Assembly: GCF_002214625.1 (NCBI RefSeq)
Contig: NZ_CP015994.1
Span: 1,150,675 to 1,214,674 of the forward strand
Direction of reading: 5' to 3'
DNA from: Anaplasma ovis str. Haibei
GTDB lineage: Bacteria; Pseudomonadota; Alphaproteobacteria; Rickettsiales; Anaplasmataceae
Length of the DNA stretch: 64,000 nt
The notes beneath the pieces were generated by a model, which had not been told where the DNA came from, made no database searches, and saw only the letters and a list, made by a program, of their open reading frames with translations. Within the stretch, counting starts at the first letter, position 1, and each line of letters starts with the position of its first letter. Below are positions 9,086-16,665 of the stretch, in pieces. The translations under genes and the position numbers were made by a program.

Positions 9086-10264
9086 GTGCTCAGGTCTCTC
9101 ATAGGTGTCGCTCTGGTGGTGTTACTGCCTGCTGTTTTGCTTTACGGCACTGGTTCTTCTGCTGTTGAGGCTTCTGGTTCTTATGTAAGTCTTGGATATA
9201 CACCAGCTTGGGGAGGTGTTAGAAACTTGTACGTTGGTATCCCTGGAGAGACTTGGTATGTTCTTCCCTATAAGAAAGATGTATCAGGTGATGAGATACT
9301 ATCTTGGTCTAGTTTTGACTGGTGGGGTAGGAACGGAGGTGCTCCTGGCGATGAACCGATAAAGTTTGAACGTATAAGCCCATATGGTATCACTGGGGCT
9401 ATAGGCTATGCTATAGGCAACGTTAGGATAGAGCTTGGAGTTATGGGAGAGGAGTTTTCTGTTGCTGAAGTTAGTGATAGACACTGGAGGGAAGGAAACT
9501 CTCTATTCTTATTACTGGGAAGACGTAGTGCGGATCTTGTGAGGTGGTTGCGCCCCCACGTTGGTGCTAATACCAGCAATGATGAACTCAAAGCGCTTCT
9601 GTCCGTGCTCCGCCGCGGCCTGAGCGGGCTGTCTGAGTCTGGACATGAGGCTGAGGCGGCAAGTGCTGGGACGTCACTGAACCTGGCTGGATCGGCGACA
9701 ATAAGTAGTGTATCCTGGGCGAGTGGGTCAGGGGTCGTTAGTCTGGTACGGGCTGCTCTGGAGAAGGCATTGCCTAAGGTTTGGCCGTATCTCCTGCCTA
9801 GTGATAAAGATAAAGCACGGCTCACCCTGGTTGGTGGGCACGAGGAAAGCGGGGTCGTGGCGGTTTCTGCAGTTGGGTTGACTGCTGTTACGGTTGTTGG
9901 GTGTCGCGATCTTGCGCTGTCGAATCTATTTGTAGCTGCAGCTGCTCGGAACCTGGATGCGTACGGTTGTGCCGGAATGGGGGTGAGCTTTGTACGTGGA
10001 GCCGGGAAGGACGTTGCAGAGTTTGGGGCTGAGTTGAAACTTGGTGTGAGCTACAGGTTGTCTCGCGCCGCGTCGGTGTTTGTTGGTGGAGTGCTGCATA
10101 GAACTGCGAATTATGATTTTAGCTTGCCCGTTATCCCCGTGGGGATTGATAGCGGGTCTGTGGCAGCGGGAGGTCGTGCAGACTACGCAAGGAACGAGGC
10201 TCGTATCTCCTTTGGGATGCTGAATCTTGCTGGAGAGGTGGGGCTGAGGTTCATGCTCACGTAG
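9086..10264 (+). CDS. Outer membrane protein, MSP2/P44-OMP-1 (Surface_Ag_2) superfamily, mosaic
   Basis: Surface-exposed beta-barrel protein of the family that includes MSP2 and the Anaplasma OMPs. The start chosen is GTG at 9086, with GGAGGGG directly upstream; the frame is open further 5'. An N-terminal signal peptide (RSLIGVALVVLLPAVLL) leads into family motifs: YVSLGYTPAWGGVRNLY, PIKFERISPYGITGAIGYA, IELGVMGEEFSV and a C-terminal barrel strand ending LAGEVGLRFMLT. A variable central region separates conserved ends, as in the family. The first 455 bases (to about 9540) are relatively AT-rich with Gly/Ser/Val codons ending in A or T. The rest is visibly GC-richer, so the gene looks like a splice of two sources. 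The same 5' module recurs at 12901-13355. Confidence 0.85.
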   Translation: MLRSLIGVALVVLLPAVLLYGTGSSAVEASGSYVSLGYTPAWGGVRNLYVGIPGETWYVLPYKKDVSGDEILSWSSFDWWGRNGGAPGDEPIKFERISPYGITGAIGYAIGNVRIELGVMGEEFSVAEVSDRHWREGNSLFLLLGRRSADLVRWLRPHVGANTSNDELKALLSVLRRGLSGLSESGHEAEAASAGTSLNLAGSATISSVSWASGSGVVSLVRAALEKALPKVWPYLLPSDKDKARLTLVGGHEESGVVAVSAVGLTAVTVVGCRDLALSNLFVAAAARNLDAYGCAGMGVSFVRGAGKDVAEFGAELKLGVSYRLSRAASVFVGGVLHRTANYDFSLPVIPVGIDSGSVAAGGRADYARNEARISFGMLNLAGEVGLRFMLT

Positions 10265-10290
10265 CGCTCCGCTGGGGTTGTGTACTTCCT

Positions 10291-10304
10291 CCTCCAGTTG
10301 GAGG
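10291..10304 (+). repeat. Inter-OMP hairpin motif, copy 1
   Basis: CCTCC-AGTT-GGAGG perfect hairpin shortly after the stop of the upstream OMP gene, continued by GAGGGGTTGTGC. The same hairpin plus flank recurs at 12878-12893 and in degenerate form near 11597-11612. It lies in the spacer between OMP genes. Possible roles are a transcript end or processing signal, or a recombination landmark. Confidence 0.6.
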
Positions 10305-10367
10305 GAGGGGTTGTGCGTCGTGCTAGGGCTGGTTAGGTTGTTGTGTCGCTGATGTACGGAGGGTGAG

Positions 10368-11573
10368 GTGGTTGCTAGGTCTTTTCTGTGGAGCGCGGTT
10401 GTAGCTGGGGCTATCGCGTTTGGTTCGTCCACTGTTGCAGCAGAGCTTGGTGGTAACGATACCGACTTTTACTTAGGATTCGGGCTCGCCCCGGCATTCG
10501 GGAATGTGGCAGATTTCTATGCTGAGGTTCCCGGTGCAGCAGATTCTGCATTACCTTATAGGAAGGATGCTGCTGGCGGCGGGGACACGTCCCCCTTTGA
10601 CTTTGATTGGGAAGGGGCAGGTAGCAAGGGGAGTAAGTACCCAATAAAATTCCAGCACAGTAGCCTATTTGGAGTTGTTGGAAGTGTAGGGGTGCGCCAC
10701 TCGGCGGGTAGGCTTGAGATCGAAGCGGCGCGTGAGCGCTTCCCCATAATGAAGGTCAGCGGTAGGACGTGGGCCAAAGGGGACTCAATCTTCCTTCTTA
10801 TAGATGATGCAGTTGTGCGGTTTGCTATGGGGCAGAGAGATCGCAGCGATGGTGATAATCAGGCCGTAGCGTCGCTACGCGACCTATCCCTCACATCCAG
10901 CGATTTTCAGTCACTGCAGAATGCGTTGACCAGTGCTATCCAGACGCGTACGGGGATGGGCGCCCTGGCGCACACAGGGGCAACCTGGGAAGACGCTGTG
11001 GCGGCGGCTCAGATTGTTGTGAAGGCGTTGGGGGGGCGCAAGCTTTGGATAAAGGACCATGACACACCAGAAAGAAGGCGCATGGCAACGATGCTACTTG
11101 CCGCTGCGGCGAGGGTAGGCGCGGAGGAGCGTGAAATTGCTAGTAGGGCACATATGATTGGGGCTGCCCTTGGTAGCATTGGTGGATATAAAATCGAGAT
11201 ACCTGCAGTTGTGGCCAACACTTTTGGTGCGAACTACTGCTATGATGTTTCCACCATGAGGATGGGGGGTTTGTCCCCTTACGGCTGTGTTAGCGTGGGG
11301 ATGAGCTTTTTGAAGGTGGCTAAGAACAGTGTTCCCAAGTTTACGTATGGTGCGAAGCTGGGTGTGAGTTACGAGCTTTCTCCCCAAACTAGGGTCTTTG
11401 TTGACGGTGCGTACCGAAGGGTTGCGGAGTACAGCGAGCGATGCCGGGTGTCAACGCTGTCTCCTTCGTCAGGGTATAGCGAGTATACTGAGAAGGAAAA
11501 TATCAGGGCGCGCGTATCTTTTAAGCTGCATTATCTGGCCCTGGAGGCGGGGTTGAGGTTTACATTCGCGTAG
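10368..11573 (+). CDS. Outer membrane protein, MSP2/P44-OMP-1 superfamily (array member 2)
   Basis: The 401-residue surface antigen starts with GTG at 10368, preceded by GGAGGG about five bases upstream. The signal peptide FLWSAVVAGAIAFGSSTVAA probably ends before ELGG. Family motifs are in order: DTDFYLGFGLAPAFGNVADF, the ALPYRKDA segment, PIKFQHSSLFGVVGSVGV, RLEIEAARERFPIMKVSGR, a variable middle (about residues 145-235), then ANTFGANYCYDVSTM, SPYGCVSVGMSF and a C-terminal barrel strand ending EAGLRFTFA. The N- and C-terminal thirds are nearly the same as in the next gene while the middle differs, the usual pattern of segmental conversion. It probably belongs to the A. marginale OMP cluster of closely related paralogues (OMP7-9 type); I do not assign a number. 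Confidence 0.88.
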   Translation: MVARSFLWSAVVAGAIAFGSSTVAAELGGNDTDFYLGFGLAPAFGNVADFYAEVPGAADSALPYRKDAAGGGDTSPFDFDWEGAGSKGSKYPIKFQHSSLFGVVGSVGVRHSAGRLEIEAARERFPIMKVSGRTWAKGDSIFLLIDDAVVRFAMGQRDRSDGDNQAVASLRDLSLTSSDFQSLQNALTSAIQTRTGMGALAHTGATWEDAVAAAQIVVKALGGRKLWIKDHDTPERRRMATMLLAAAARVGAEEREIASRAHMIGAALGSIGGYKIEIPAVVANTFGANYCYDVSTMRMGGLSPYGCVSVGMSFLKVAKNSVPKFTYGAKLGVSYELSPQTRVFVDGAYRRVAEYSERCRVSTLSPSSGYSEYTEKENIRARVSFKLHYLALEAGLRFTFA

Positions 11574-11670
11574 CATCTGCTGGGCTTGTGCGCTTCCCCT
11601 CTAGTTGTAGGGATTGTGCGCCGTGCTGGGCTGGTTAGGTTGTTGTGTTGCTGATGTACGGAGGGTAAAG

Positions 11671-12858
11671 GTGGTTTTAGCTAGGTCTTTTCTGTGGGGC
11701 ACGGTTGTAGCCGGGGCTATCGCGTTTGGTTCGTCCACTGTTGCAGCGGGGCTTGGTGCTGGTGATACCGACTTTTACTTAGGATTCGGGCTTGCCCCAT
11801 CACTCGGGAGTGTGGCAGATTTCTATGCTGAGGTTCCCGGTGCAGCGGATTCCGCGTTACCTTATAGGAAGGATGCCATTGGTGGCGGGGACACGTTTCC
11901 CTCAGACTTTGATTGGAGTGGTGTGGGTACCAAGGGAAGTAAGTACCCGATAAAATTCCAGCGCAGTAACCTATTCGGAGTTGTTGGAAGTGCAGGGGTG
12001 CGCCACTCGGCGGGCAGGCTGGAGCTCGAAGCAGTGCGCGAGCGTTTCCCCATAATGAAGGTTAGTGGTAGAACATGGGCCAAGGGAGACTCAATCTTCC
12101 TTCTTGTCGATGATGCAGTTGTTCGGCTTGTGACAAGGCAGATTGACAGCAATGATCCGGCCGCGATAGCCCTTCGGAAGTTGTCTTCTGTTCAGTGGGA
12201 CGATATTAATAGTCTGAAAGATGAGCTGTCCGCGGAGCTTGGGACGCAAACGGGACGGGGAAGCCTGGTACACACTGGGGCAAGCTTCGTAGATGCGCAC
12301 ACGGCTACCAGGTTGGTGGCTGCTGCGGCTGGCTACAGGTACGGGGGCCGGAGTATTGTCAACACGCGGGAGAGGCAACACAGAGCAATGATGCTGCTTG
12401 CTGCGGCAGTTAAGGCTGGTGTTATGGGGAAGAATAAGATTATTCTTGAAGCCCTCGGCAGGGTTGGTGGGTATAAAATCGAGATACCTGCGGTTGTGGC
12501 CGACACTTTTGGCGCAAACTACTGCTATGATGTTTCTACTGTGAACATGGGGGGTCTGTCTCCATACGGCTGTGTCGGCGTAGGAATGAGCTTTTTAAAG
12601 GTAGCCAAGAAGGGCGCTCCTAAGTTTACGTATGGGGCAAAGCTGGGTGTAAATTACGAGCTTTCTCCCCGGGCTAGAATCTTTGTTGACGGTGCTTACC
12701 GCAGGGTCATAGAGTACAACGAGCGGTGTCGCGTATCAACGCTGTCTCCTTCGTCGGGGTATCGTGAATATACTGAGCAAGAAAATATCAAGGCGCGTGT
12801 GTCTTTTGGGCTGCATTATCTGGCCCTGGAGGTGGGGTTGAGGTTTATGCTCACGTAG
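11671..12858 (+). CDS. Outer membrane protein, MSP2/P44-OMP-1 superfamily (array member 3)
   Basis: The 395-residue product is a close paralogue of the gene at 10368. The start chosen is GTG at 11671 with GGAGGG eight bases before it; the same spacer sequence (GATGTACGGAGGGT) precedes the previous gene's start. The signal peptide, LGFGLAPSLGSVADFYAEV, FPIMKVSGRTWAKGDSIFLL and the C-terminal half (ADTFGANYCYDVSTV to GLRFMLT) match member 2 almost residue for residue. Residues of about 140-235 are unrelated in detail. Three same-strand OMPs with short spacers suggest a polycistronic transcript. Confidence 0.88.
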   Translation: MVLARSFLWGTVVAGAIAFGSSTVAAGLGAGDTDFYLGFGLAPSLGSVADFYAEVPGAADSALPYRKDAIGGGDTFPSDFDWSGVGTKGSKYPIKFQRSNLFGVVGSAGVRHSAGRLELEAVRERFPIMKVSGRTWAKGDSIFLLVDDAVVRLVTRQIDSNDPAAIALRKLSSVQWDDINSLKDELSAELGTQTGRGSLVHTGASFVDAHTATRLVAAAAGYRYGGRSIVNTRERQHRAMMLLAAAVKAGVMGKNKIILEALGRVGGYKIEIPAVVADTFGANYCYDVSTVNMGGLSPYGCVGVGMSFLKVAKKGAPKFTYGAKLGVNYELSPRARIFVDGAYRRVIEYNERCRVSTLSPSSGYREYTEQENIKARVSFGLHYLALEVGLRFMLT

Positions 12859-12877
12859 CACTCTGCTAGGTTGTGTT

Positions 12878-12893
12878 CCCTCCAGTTGGAGGG
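12878..12893 (+). repeat. Inter-OMP hairpin motif, copy 2 (overlaps a ribosome-binding site)
   Basis: Perfect hairpin CCCTCC-AGTT-GGAGGG. The right arm GGAGGG ends seven bases before the GTG start at 12901, so it is the best Shine-Dalgarno of the truncated OMP, and the hairpin would sequester it. The shared sequence continues beyond the hairpin through GAGGGGTTGTGC, as at 10291. The equivalent full-length gene at 9086 lacks the left arm. Confidence 0.6.
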
Positions 12894-12900
12894 AGGGGTT

Positions 12901-13416
12901 GTGCTCAGGTCTCTCGTAGGTGTCGCTCTGGTGGTGTTACTGCCTGCTGTTTTGCTTTACGGCACTGGTTCTTCTGCTGTTGAGGCTTCTGGTTCTTATG
13001 TAAGTCTAGGGTATACACCAGCTTGGGGAGGTGTTAGAAACTTGTACGTTGGTATCCCTGGAGAGACTTGGTATGTTCTTCCCTATAAGAAAGATGTATC
13101 AGGTGATGAGATACTATCTTGGTCTAGTTTTGACTGGTGGGGTAGAAACGGAGGTGCTCCTGGTGATGAACCGATAAAGTTTGAACGTATAAGCCCATAT
13201 GGTATCACTGGGGCTATAGGCTATGCTATAGGCAACGTTAGGATAGAGCTTGGAGTTATGGGAGAGGAGTTTTCTGTTGCTGAAGTTAGTGATAGACACT
13301 GGAGGGAAGGAAACTCTCTATTCTTACTACTGGGAAGACGTAGTGCAGACCTTGTTAGACTAAGCCGGACTGATGCTGTTATCAGTGATGCGGAAACACA
13401 CGAAGTTCTGTTCTAG
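12901..13416 (+). pseudogene. Truncated OMP 5' cassette (MSP2/P44 superfamily) abutting recF
   Basis: From the GTG at 12901 to about 13355 this repeats the 5' module of the gene at 9086 with about eight base differences. It encodes the signal peptide, the conserved N-terminal strands, and ends at LLLGRRSADLV. Homology then stops abruptly. The frame runs on for about 20 codons (to 13416) as the antisense of the recF 3' end, whose stop codon (13360-13362) lies only a few bases beyond the junction. A barrel of about 170 residues lacking all C-terminal strands is unlikely to be functional. The uninterrupted module fits a stored donor segment for gene conversion, comparable to the family's functional pseudogenes. 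It follows member 3 by about 40 bases. Confidence 0.8.
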
Positions 13417-14475
13417 CCCTTCAAAATTCCTATCGTCAACGTCCGTAATCCATGTTTGGCATCCTACATCTTTTATGGTCTGCACAAGCTCCTGCTTATG
13501 TACATGGTCCAGATGCGACATTATGTCATCGAGCAACATTATAGGGGCCTGGTTGTGCACTCTGTACTTTGCAACCGCTGCTGTCAACAATAGCGATAGC
13601 AGCAGGATTTTTTGTTCTCCGGTTGAGCAATCGCTTGCTGCGAGGTTTTTGTCTACGTTTGATATCTGAAAATGATCATTGTGGACGCCAAACGAGGTGA
13701 GCTGCCCGTGCATGTCCCTCATTCTACTGTTCTCCAACTGCTGCATGTACCTTTCCACCGCATGTTCCTGGCTTTCTAACAACTCGAAAACCGCGCTATC
13801 TAGGTGTATGTTGAACTTCAAAAATGGAGAATCAATGTCGTTAACATCTATGGTTTTTTGTAAAATCTCGAGCGCATTGAGCCGCGTCTGAGCTATACAA
13901 ACCCCACTTGCGGCCATGACATTTTCTAAACTGGTGAGCCAATTTACGTCCTGTGGAGCCTCACGCAGAACCTTTCTTCTATCACGCTTTGCCTTTTCGT
14001 ACCTGACTATATGCGAGGAATAGTCTTTGTCGAATATGTGTACTACCCTGTCAAAAAACCTTAGGCGCTCTGATGGCGCTTTTAGCAAAACGTGATCTAA
14101 CTGCGGCATGAGCCACACTATGCATAACATGTTGTGTAGGGTACTATAGAGACCGGCTTTTTTGTCTATAAACAAGCGGCGTTTACCCTCGTGCTTTGTG
14201 ATACTAACCGAAAATTGTGCGTTACCGCTCAACACTGCGTGATGCACACTCCAAGGAGTGCTAGATTCACGGTTTTGCATGCAATCTGCGCTAACATTAC
14301 GCAGTCCGGGACCTTTCGACAATAAGGATATTGACTCTAAAATGTTAGTTTTGCCTGATCCATTTTCTCCCAACAGCACAACCGGGTGCCCGTGGCTTTC
14401 CAGCTCAGCTCTTGTGTAATTCCGGAAGTTGCACAACTTAATACTTTGAATGCACGACTTCAGATTGGAGGACAT
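13360..14475 (-). CDS. recF: DNA replication and repair protein RecF
   Basis: SMC-like ATPase that loads RecA onto gapped DNA with RecO/RecR. The Walker A box is GENGSGKTN near the N-terminus, preceded by LCNFRNYTRAEL. The signature region reads STGEQKILLLSLLL and the Walker B-like box IMLLDDIMSHLD. The start chosen is ATG 14473-14475 (MSSNLKSC), 13 bases after the argF stop; an upstream TTG at 14502 would overlap argF. The product is 371 residues, normal for the family. The 3' end overlaps the run-on frame of the truncated OMP on the other strand. RecF-pathway recombination supports msp2-type gene conversion in this lineage, so its position beside an OMP cassette is notable but may be chance. 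Confidence 0.93.
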   Translation of the reverse strand: MSSNLKSCIQSIKLCNFRNYTRAELESHGHPVVLLGENGSGKTNILESISLLSKGPGLRNVSADCMQNRESSTPWSVHHAVLSGNAQFSVSITKHEGKRRLFIDKKAGLYSTLHNMLCIVWLMPQLDHVLLKAPSERLRFFDRVVHIFDKDYSSHIVRYEKAKRDRRKVLREAPQDVNWLTSLENVMAASGVCIAQTRLNALEILQKTIDVNDIDSPFLKFNIHLDSAVFELLESQEHAVERYMQQLENSRMRDMHGQLTSFGVHNDHFQISNVDKNLAASDCSTGEQKILLLSLLLTAAVAKYRVHNQAPIMLLDDIMSHLDHVHKQELVQTIKDVGCQTWITDVDDRNFEGLEQNFVCFRITDNSISPA

Positions 14476-14488
14476 GTTACAGGTCTTA

Positions 14489-15415
14489 CTATAACAGCCC
14501 AAAACACCAGGCCAGGATGGCCTTTTGTATGTGCAGCTTGTTTCCGGCCTCTTCGGCTATGTACGAAGAAGGGCCATACAGCACAGCTTCGCTGACCTCT
14601 TGTCCAATATATGCTGGCATGCAGTGCAAAAACATATGACCAGGCTTCGCAAGCGCCATAAGAGATTCATTGACCTGATAGTCACGCAGCGCGTCTAGAT
14701 TAGTGGGCTCCGTTGTGCCCATTGAATGCCAAGAGTCCGTAGTTACAATGTCTGCATCCGGAACTGCACGTGCTGGTTCCGGCTCATAAGCGATGTCTGC
14801 GCCCTCTCGCTGCGCTGCAGCAATTTTTTGAGCCATGTTGTCCAAACACTGTGGCGGCACGGATATCACAAGCCTAAACTTCAAAGCAGCTGCAGCCTGT
14901 ACCCAGGAATTCAATACGTTAGTGTCACTACCCACCCAGGCCACGGTTTGTCCAGAGATTGTATGCCCCTTTATTGCCTCGTAGGTTAAGATATCAGCCA
15001 GTACCTGGCACGGGTGGCTCTCTTTGGTGAGCGCATTGACCACCGGCACGCTGCTGTGCAACTCCATCTCCAACAGGGTAGCATGGCTTACTATACGCAA
15101 CACTATAAGGTCCACATACTGCGACAGCACCATTGCGGTGTCTCGTACCGGTTCACCCCTATGTAGCTGCATTTCGCTTTCCCTGAGTATTACTGCCCTG
15201 CCACCCATCTGGTTTATGCCGACCTCAAAGGAAACCCTGGTACGCGTTGAGGGCTGACAGAACACCATGGCAATATTCTTACCCACAAGCGCATCAGCCA
15301 ACTTATCTGGCGCCGTTTTGATTTCCAGCCCAAAATCTAAGATAGACCGTATATTTGCGCTGCTACAGCAGCTAATGTCAATAAAAGACCTTACCCCAGT
15401 GCCCGCAATACCCAC
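14489..15415 (-). CDS. argF: Ornithine carbamoyltransferase
   Basis: Makes citrulline from ornithine and carbamoyl phosphate. The carbamoyl-phosphate loop STRTRVSFE, the SHPCQVLAD motif and the ornithine/catalytic Cys loop (FLHCMPAYIGQEV; usual HCLP) are present. DSWHSMG stands for the usual D-x-W-x-SMG. The 308-residue length is normal. It starts with GTG at 15413-15415. It lies directly upstream of recF on the minus strand with 13 bases between, so the two are probably co-transcribed. Confidence 0.93.
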   Translation of the reverse strand: MGIAGTGVRSFIDISCCSSANIRSILDFGLEIKTAPDKLADALVGKNIAMVFCQPSTRTRVSFEVGINQMGGRAVILRESEMQLHRGEPVRDTAMVLSQYVDLIVLRIVSHATLLEMELHSSVPVVNALTKESHPCQVLADILTYEAIKGHTISGQTVAWVGSDTNVLNSWVQAAAALKFRLVISVPPQCLDNMAQKIAAAQREGADIAYEPEPARAVPDADIVTTDSWHSMGTTEPTNLDALRDYQVNESLMALAKPGHMFLHCMPAYIGQEVSEAVLYGPSSYIAEEAGNKLHIQKAILAWCFGLL

Positions 15416-15437
15416 ACCCTTACCTGCTCAACCCACA

Positions 15438-15551
15438 CTAGAACTTCACTCTTACAATGGACACAAAAAACAGCACTACCACGAGAGCCAGCAACAATGC
15501 GAACACAGTGCAATTTTTTACTCTCCTTTTGTGTAAGAACTCCGCATCCAC
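15438..15551 (-). CDS. Small single-span membrane peptide (37 residues), possibly CoxF-like
   Basis: Too short for most gene finders. The GTG start at 15549-15551 has GGAG seven bases upstream. The peptide begins MDAEFLHKRRVKNCTV, has one hydrophobic span (FALLLALVVVLFFVSIV) and ends RVKF. Basic residues before the helix predict a cytoplasmic N-terminus. The layout resembles the short CoxF-type peptides found beside cytochrome oxidase assembly genes in alphaproteobacteria, but no cox gene is next to it here. It ends 23 bases before argF on the same strand and may lead that operon. The reading frame is certain; expression and the family link are inference. Confidence 0.45.
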   Translation of the reverse strand: MDAEFLHKRRVKNCTVFALLLALVVVLFFVSIVRVKF

Positions 15552-15969
15552 CGCAATTACTCCAGAATCCGCTGGCAGCTAAGGATAGCAGCAGCATTCT
15601 AGGGTTTCACCATAAAGGATGAAGAATGTCAAGAGGTTTGCGTGTTGTTTGTTAAGCCAAATGACGCAAAGTGCCCTACAAGTGCCGGCAACTCAGCGTA
15701 CCTAGATCCACCGTGCCATGCACCGAGACAGACGGTTGTCACTGCAGCTACCTGCGACATACGCCAACATGGACCAGCGTGTAAGAAGCGTGTAAGTACA
15801 AGACCCCGCCCGCCTGTGTCCACTGCGCGCAGGACAGACGCCACCAGCGCAGAGCAAGCGGAGATAGGCTACGCCACCTTACAGGCACCCACACCGAGCT
15901 CCAGCACGGGAACCGAAATATCACCGAAGACAAGAAGCCACAGGGCGCTCAATCACCCCCGCTGTAATC
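15552..15969. other. Intergenic region with no supported gene
   Basis: About 420 bases upstream of the small peptide. Overlapping frames exist on both strands but lack ribosome-binding sites and look like translated GC-rich non-coding sequence (runs of Arg, Pro and Thr). I saw no repeats or RNA gene. Confidence 0.4.
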
Positions 15970-16305
15970 TCACTTTGGAATGTGTGGCCTTATGAGTGAC
16001 AGTGCGCATCCCCACAAGTGCCTGAGACCGCCGAAAACAAGCCCGCATGGTCCCTTACACCATACCCCAATGTTGTGACCAGCAGCGCTACGTGCCATGC
16101 TAACCGGCTTTGACACAGCTGGGTGACCATGCTGCGCAGATGCAGATGTCTGCCGCGCCCGCGTAGCACGCACGCTTTTTGCTGCAGTGCGACTCTTCGG
16201 TGTTGCGGCTGCACGCGCCTTCTTTGTGCTGACTGCGCGCTTGCTACCCGTAGCCTTTGCCGCCTTGGCTCCGCCTTTGGGCTTACTGCCGATAGTTTGT
16301 GACAT
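15970..16305 (-). CDS. Lys/Ala-rich basic protein with hydrophobic C-terminus (histone H1-like N-terminal region)
   Basis: The 111-residue product starts at ATG 16303-16305 with GGGGGAG seven bases upstream, a strong site. Residues 1-60 are composed of Lys, Arg, Ala, Ser and Thr (for example KAAKATGSKRAVSTKKARAA), like the tails of histone H1 and bacterial H1-like proteins that coat DNA. Residues from about 70 are different: Cys, Trp, Gly and Leu (GVWCKGPCGLVFGGLRHLWG) ending RPHIPK. No signal peptide is seen. A DNA-binding or nucleoid role, or a secreted nucleomodulin, are possibilities not decided by sequence. It stands alone; polA is divergent 360 bases away. Confidence 0.65.
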   Translation of the reverse strand: MSQTIGSKPKGGAKAAKATGSKRAVSTKKARAAATPKSRTAAKSVRATRARQTSASAQHGHPAVSKPVSMARSAAGHNIGVWCKGPCGLVFGGLRHLWGCALSLIRPHIPK

Positions 16306-16665
16306 GAATTACACTCCCCCTTTGCGTTTGGAACAACCTCGGATTGTAGCTAAACGCTGTTGAGCCAACCCTAAATTGTGAAAACCCTGCGAAATTCTCG
16401 GCCATAACAGTTTGTAATTTCTTAATAATGGAGTTACAACACGCAACCCAACGTGCCATGTATGTGTACCTATCAGCGCCAGATAGCTGGAACATCCCGG
16501 GTTTTAGTGCCAACTCGGGGTTTTAAAAAGCTGTGTGCTGGCACCACGGTTGGTGGTGTGGTTTTTGAACATTCATAGAGGGGTTGCGGCGTTTTCACAA
16601 AACAACAAACTGGAGACCGCGTACATTTTGCGTTATTTAGAGTACTCAGATTTTGAGGTGCTCAT
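16306..16665. other. Divergent intergenic region between the basic protein and polA
   Basis: About 360 bases holding the upstream regions of two divergent genes. No frame of credible quality is present. Promoter boxes for either gene could not be fixed by eye. Confidence 0.35.
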
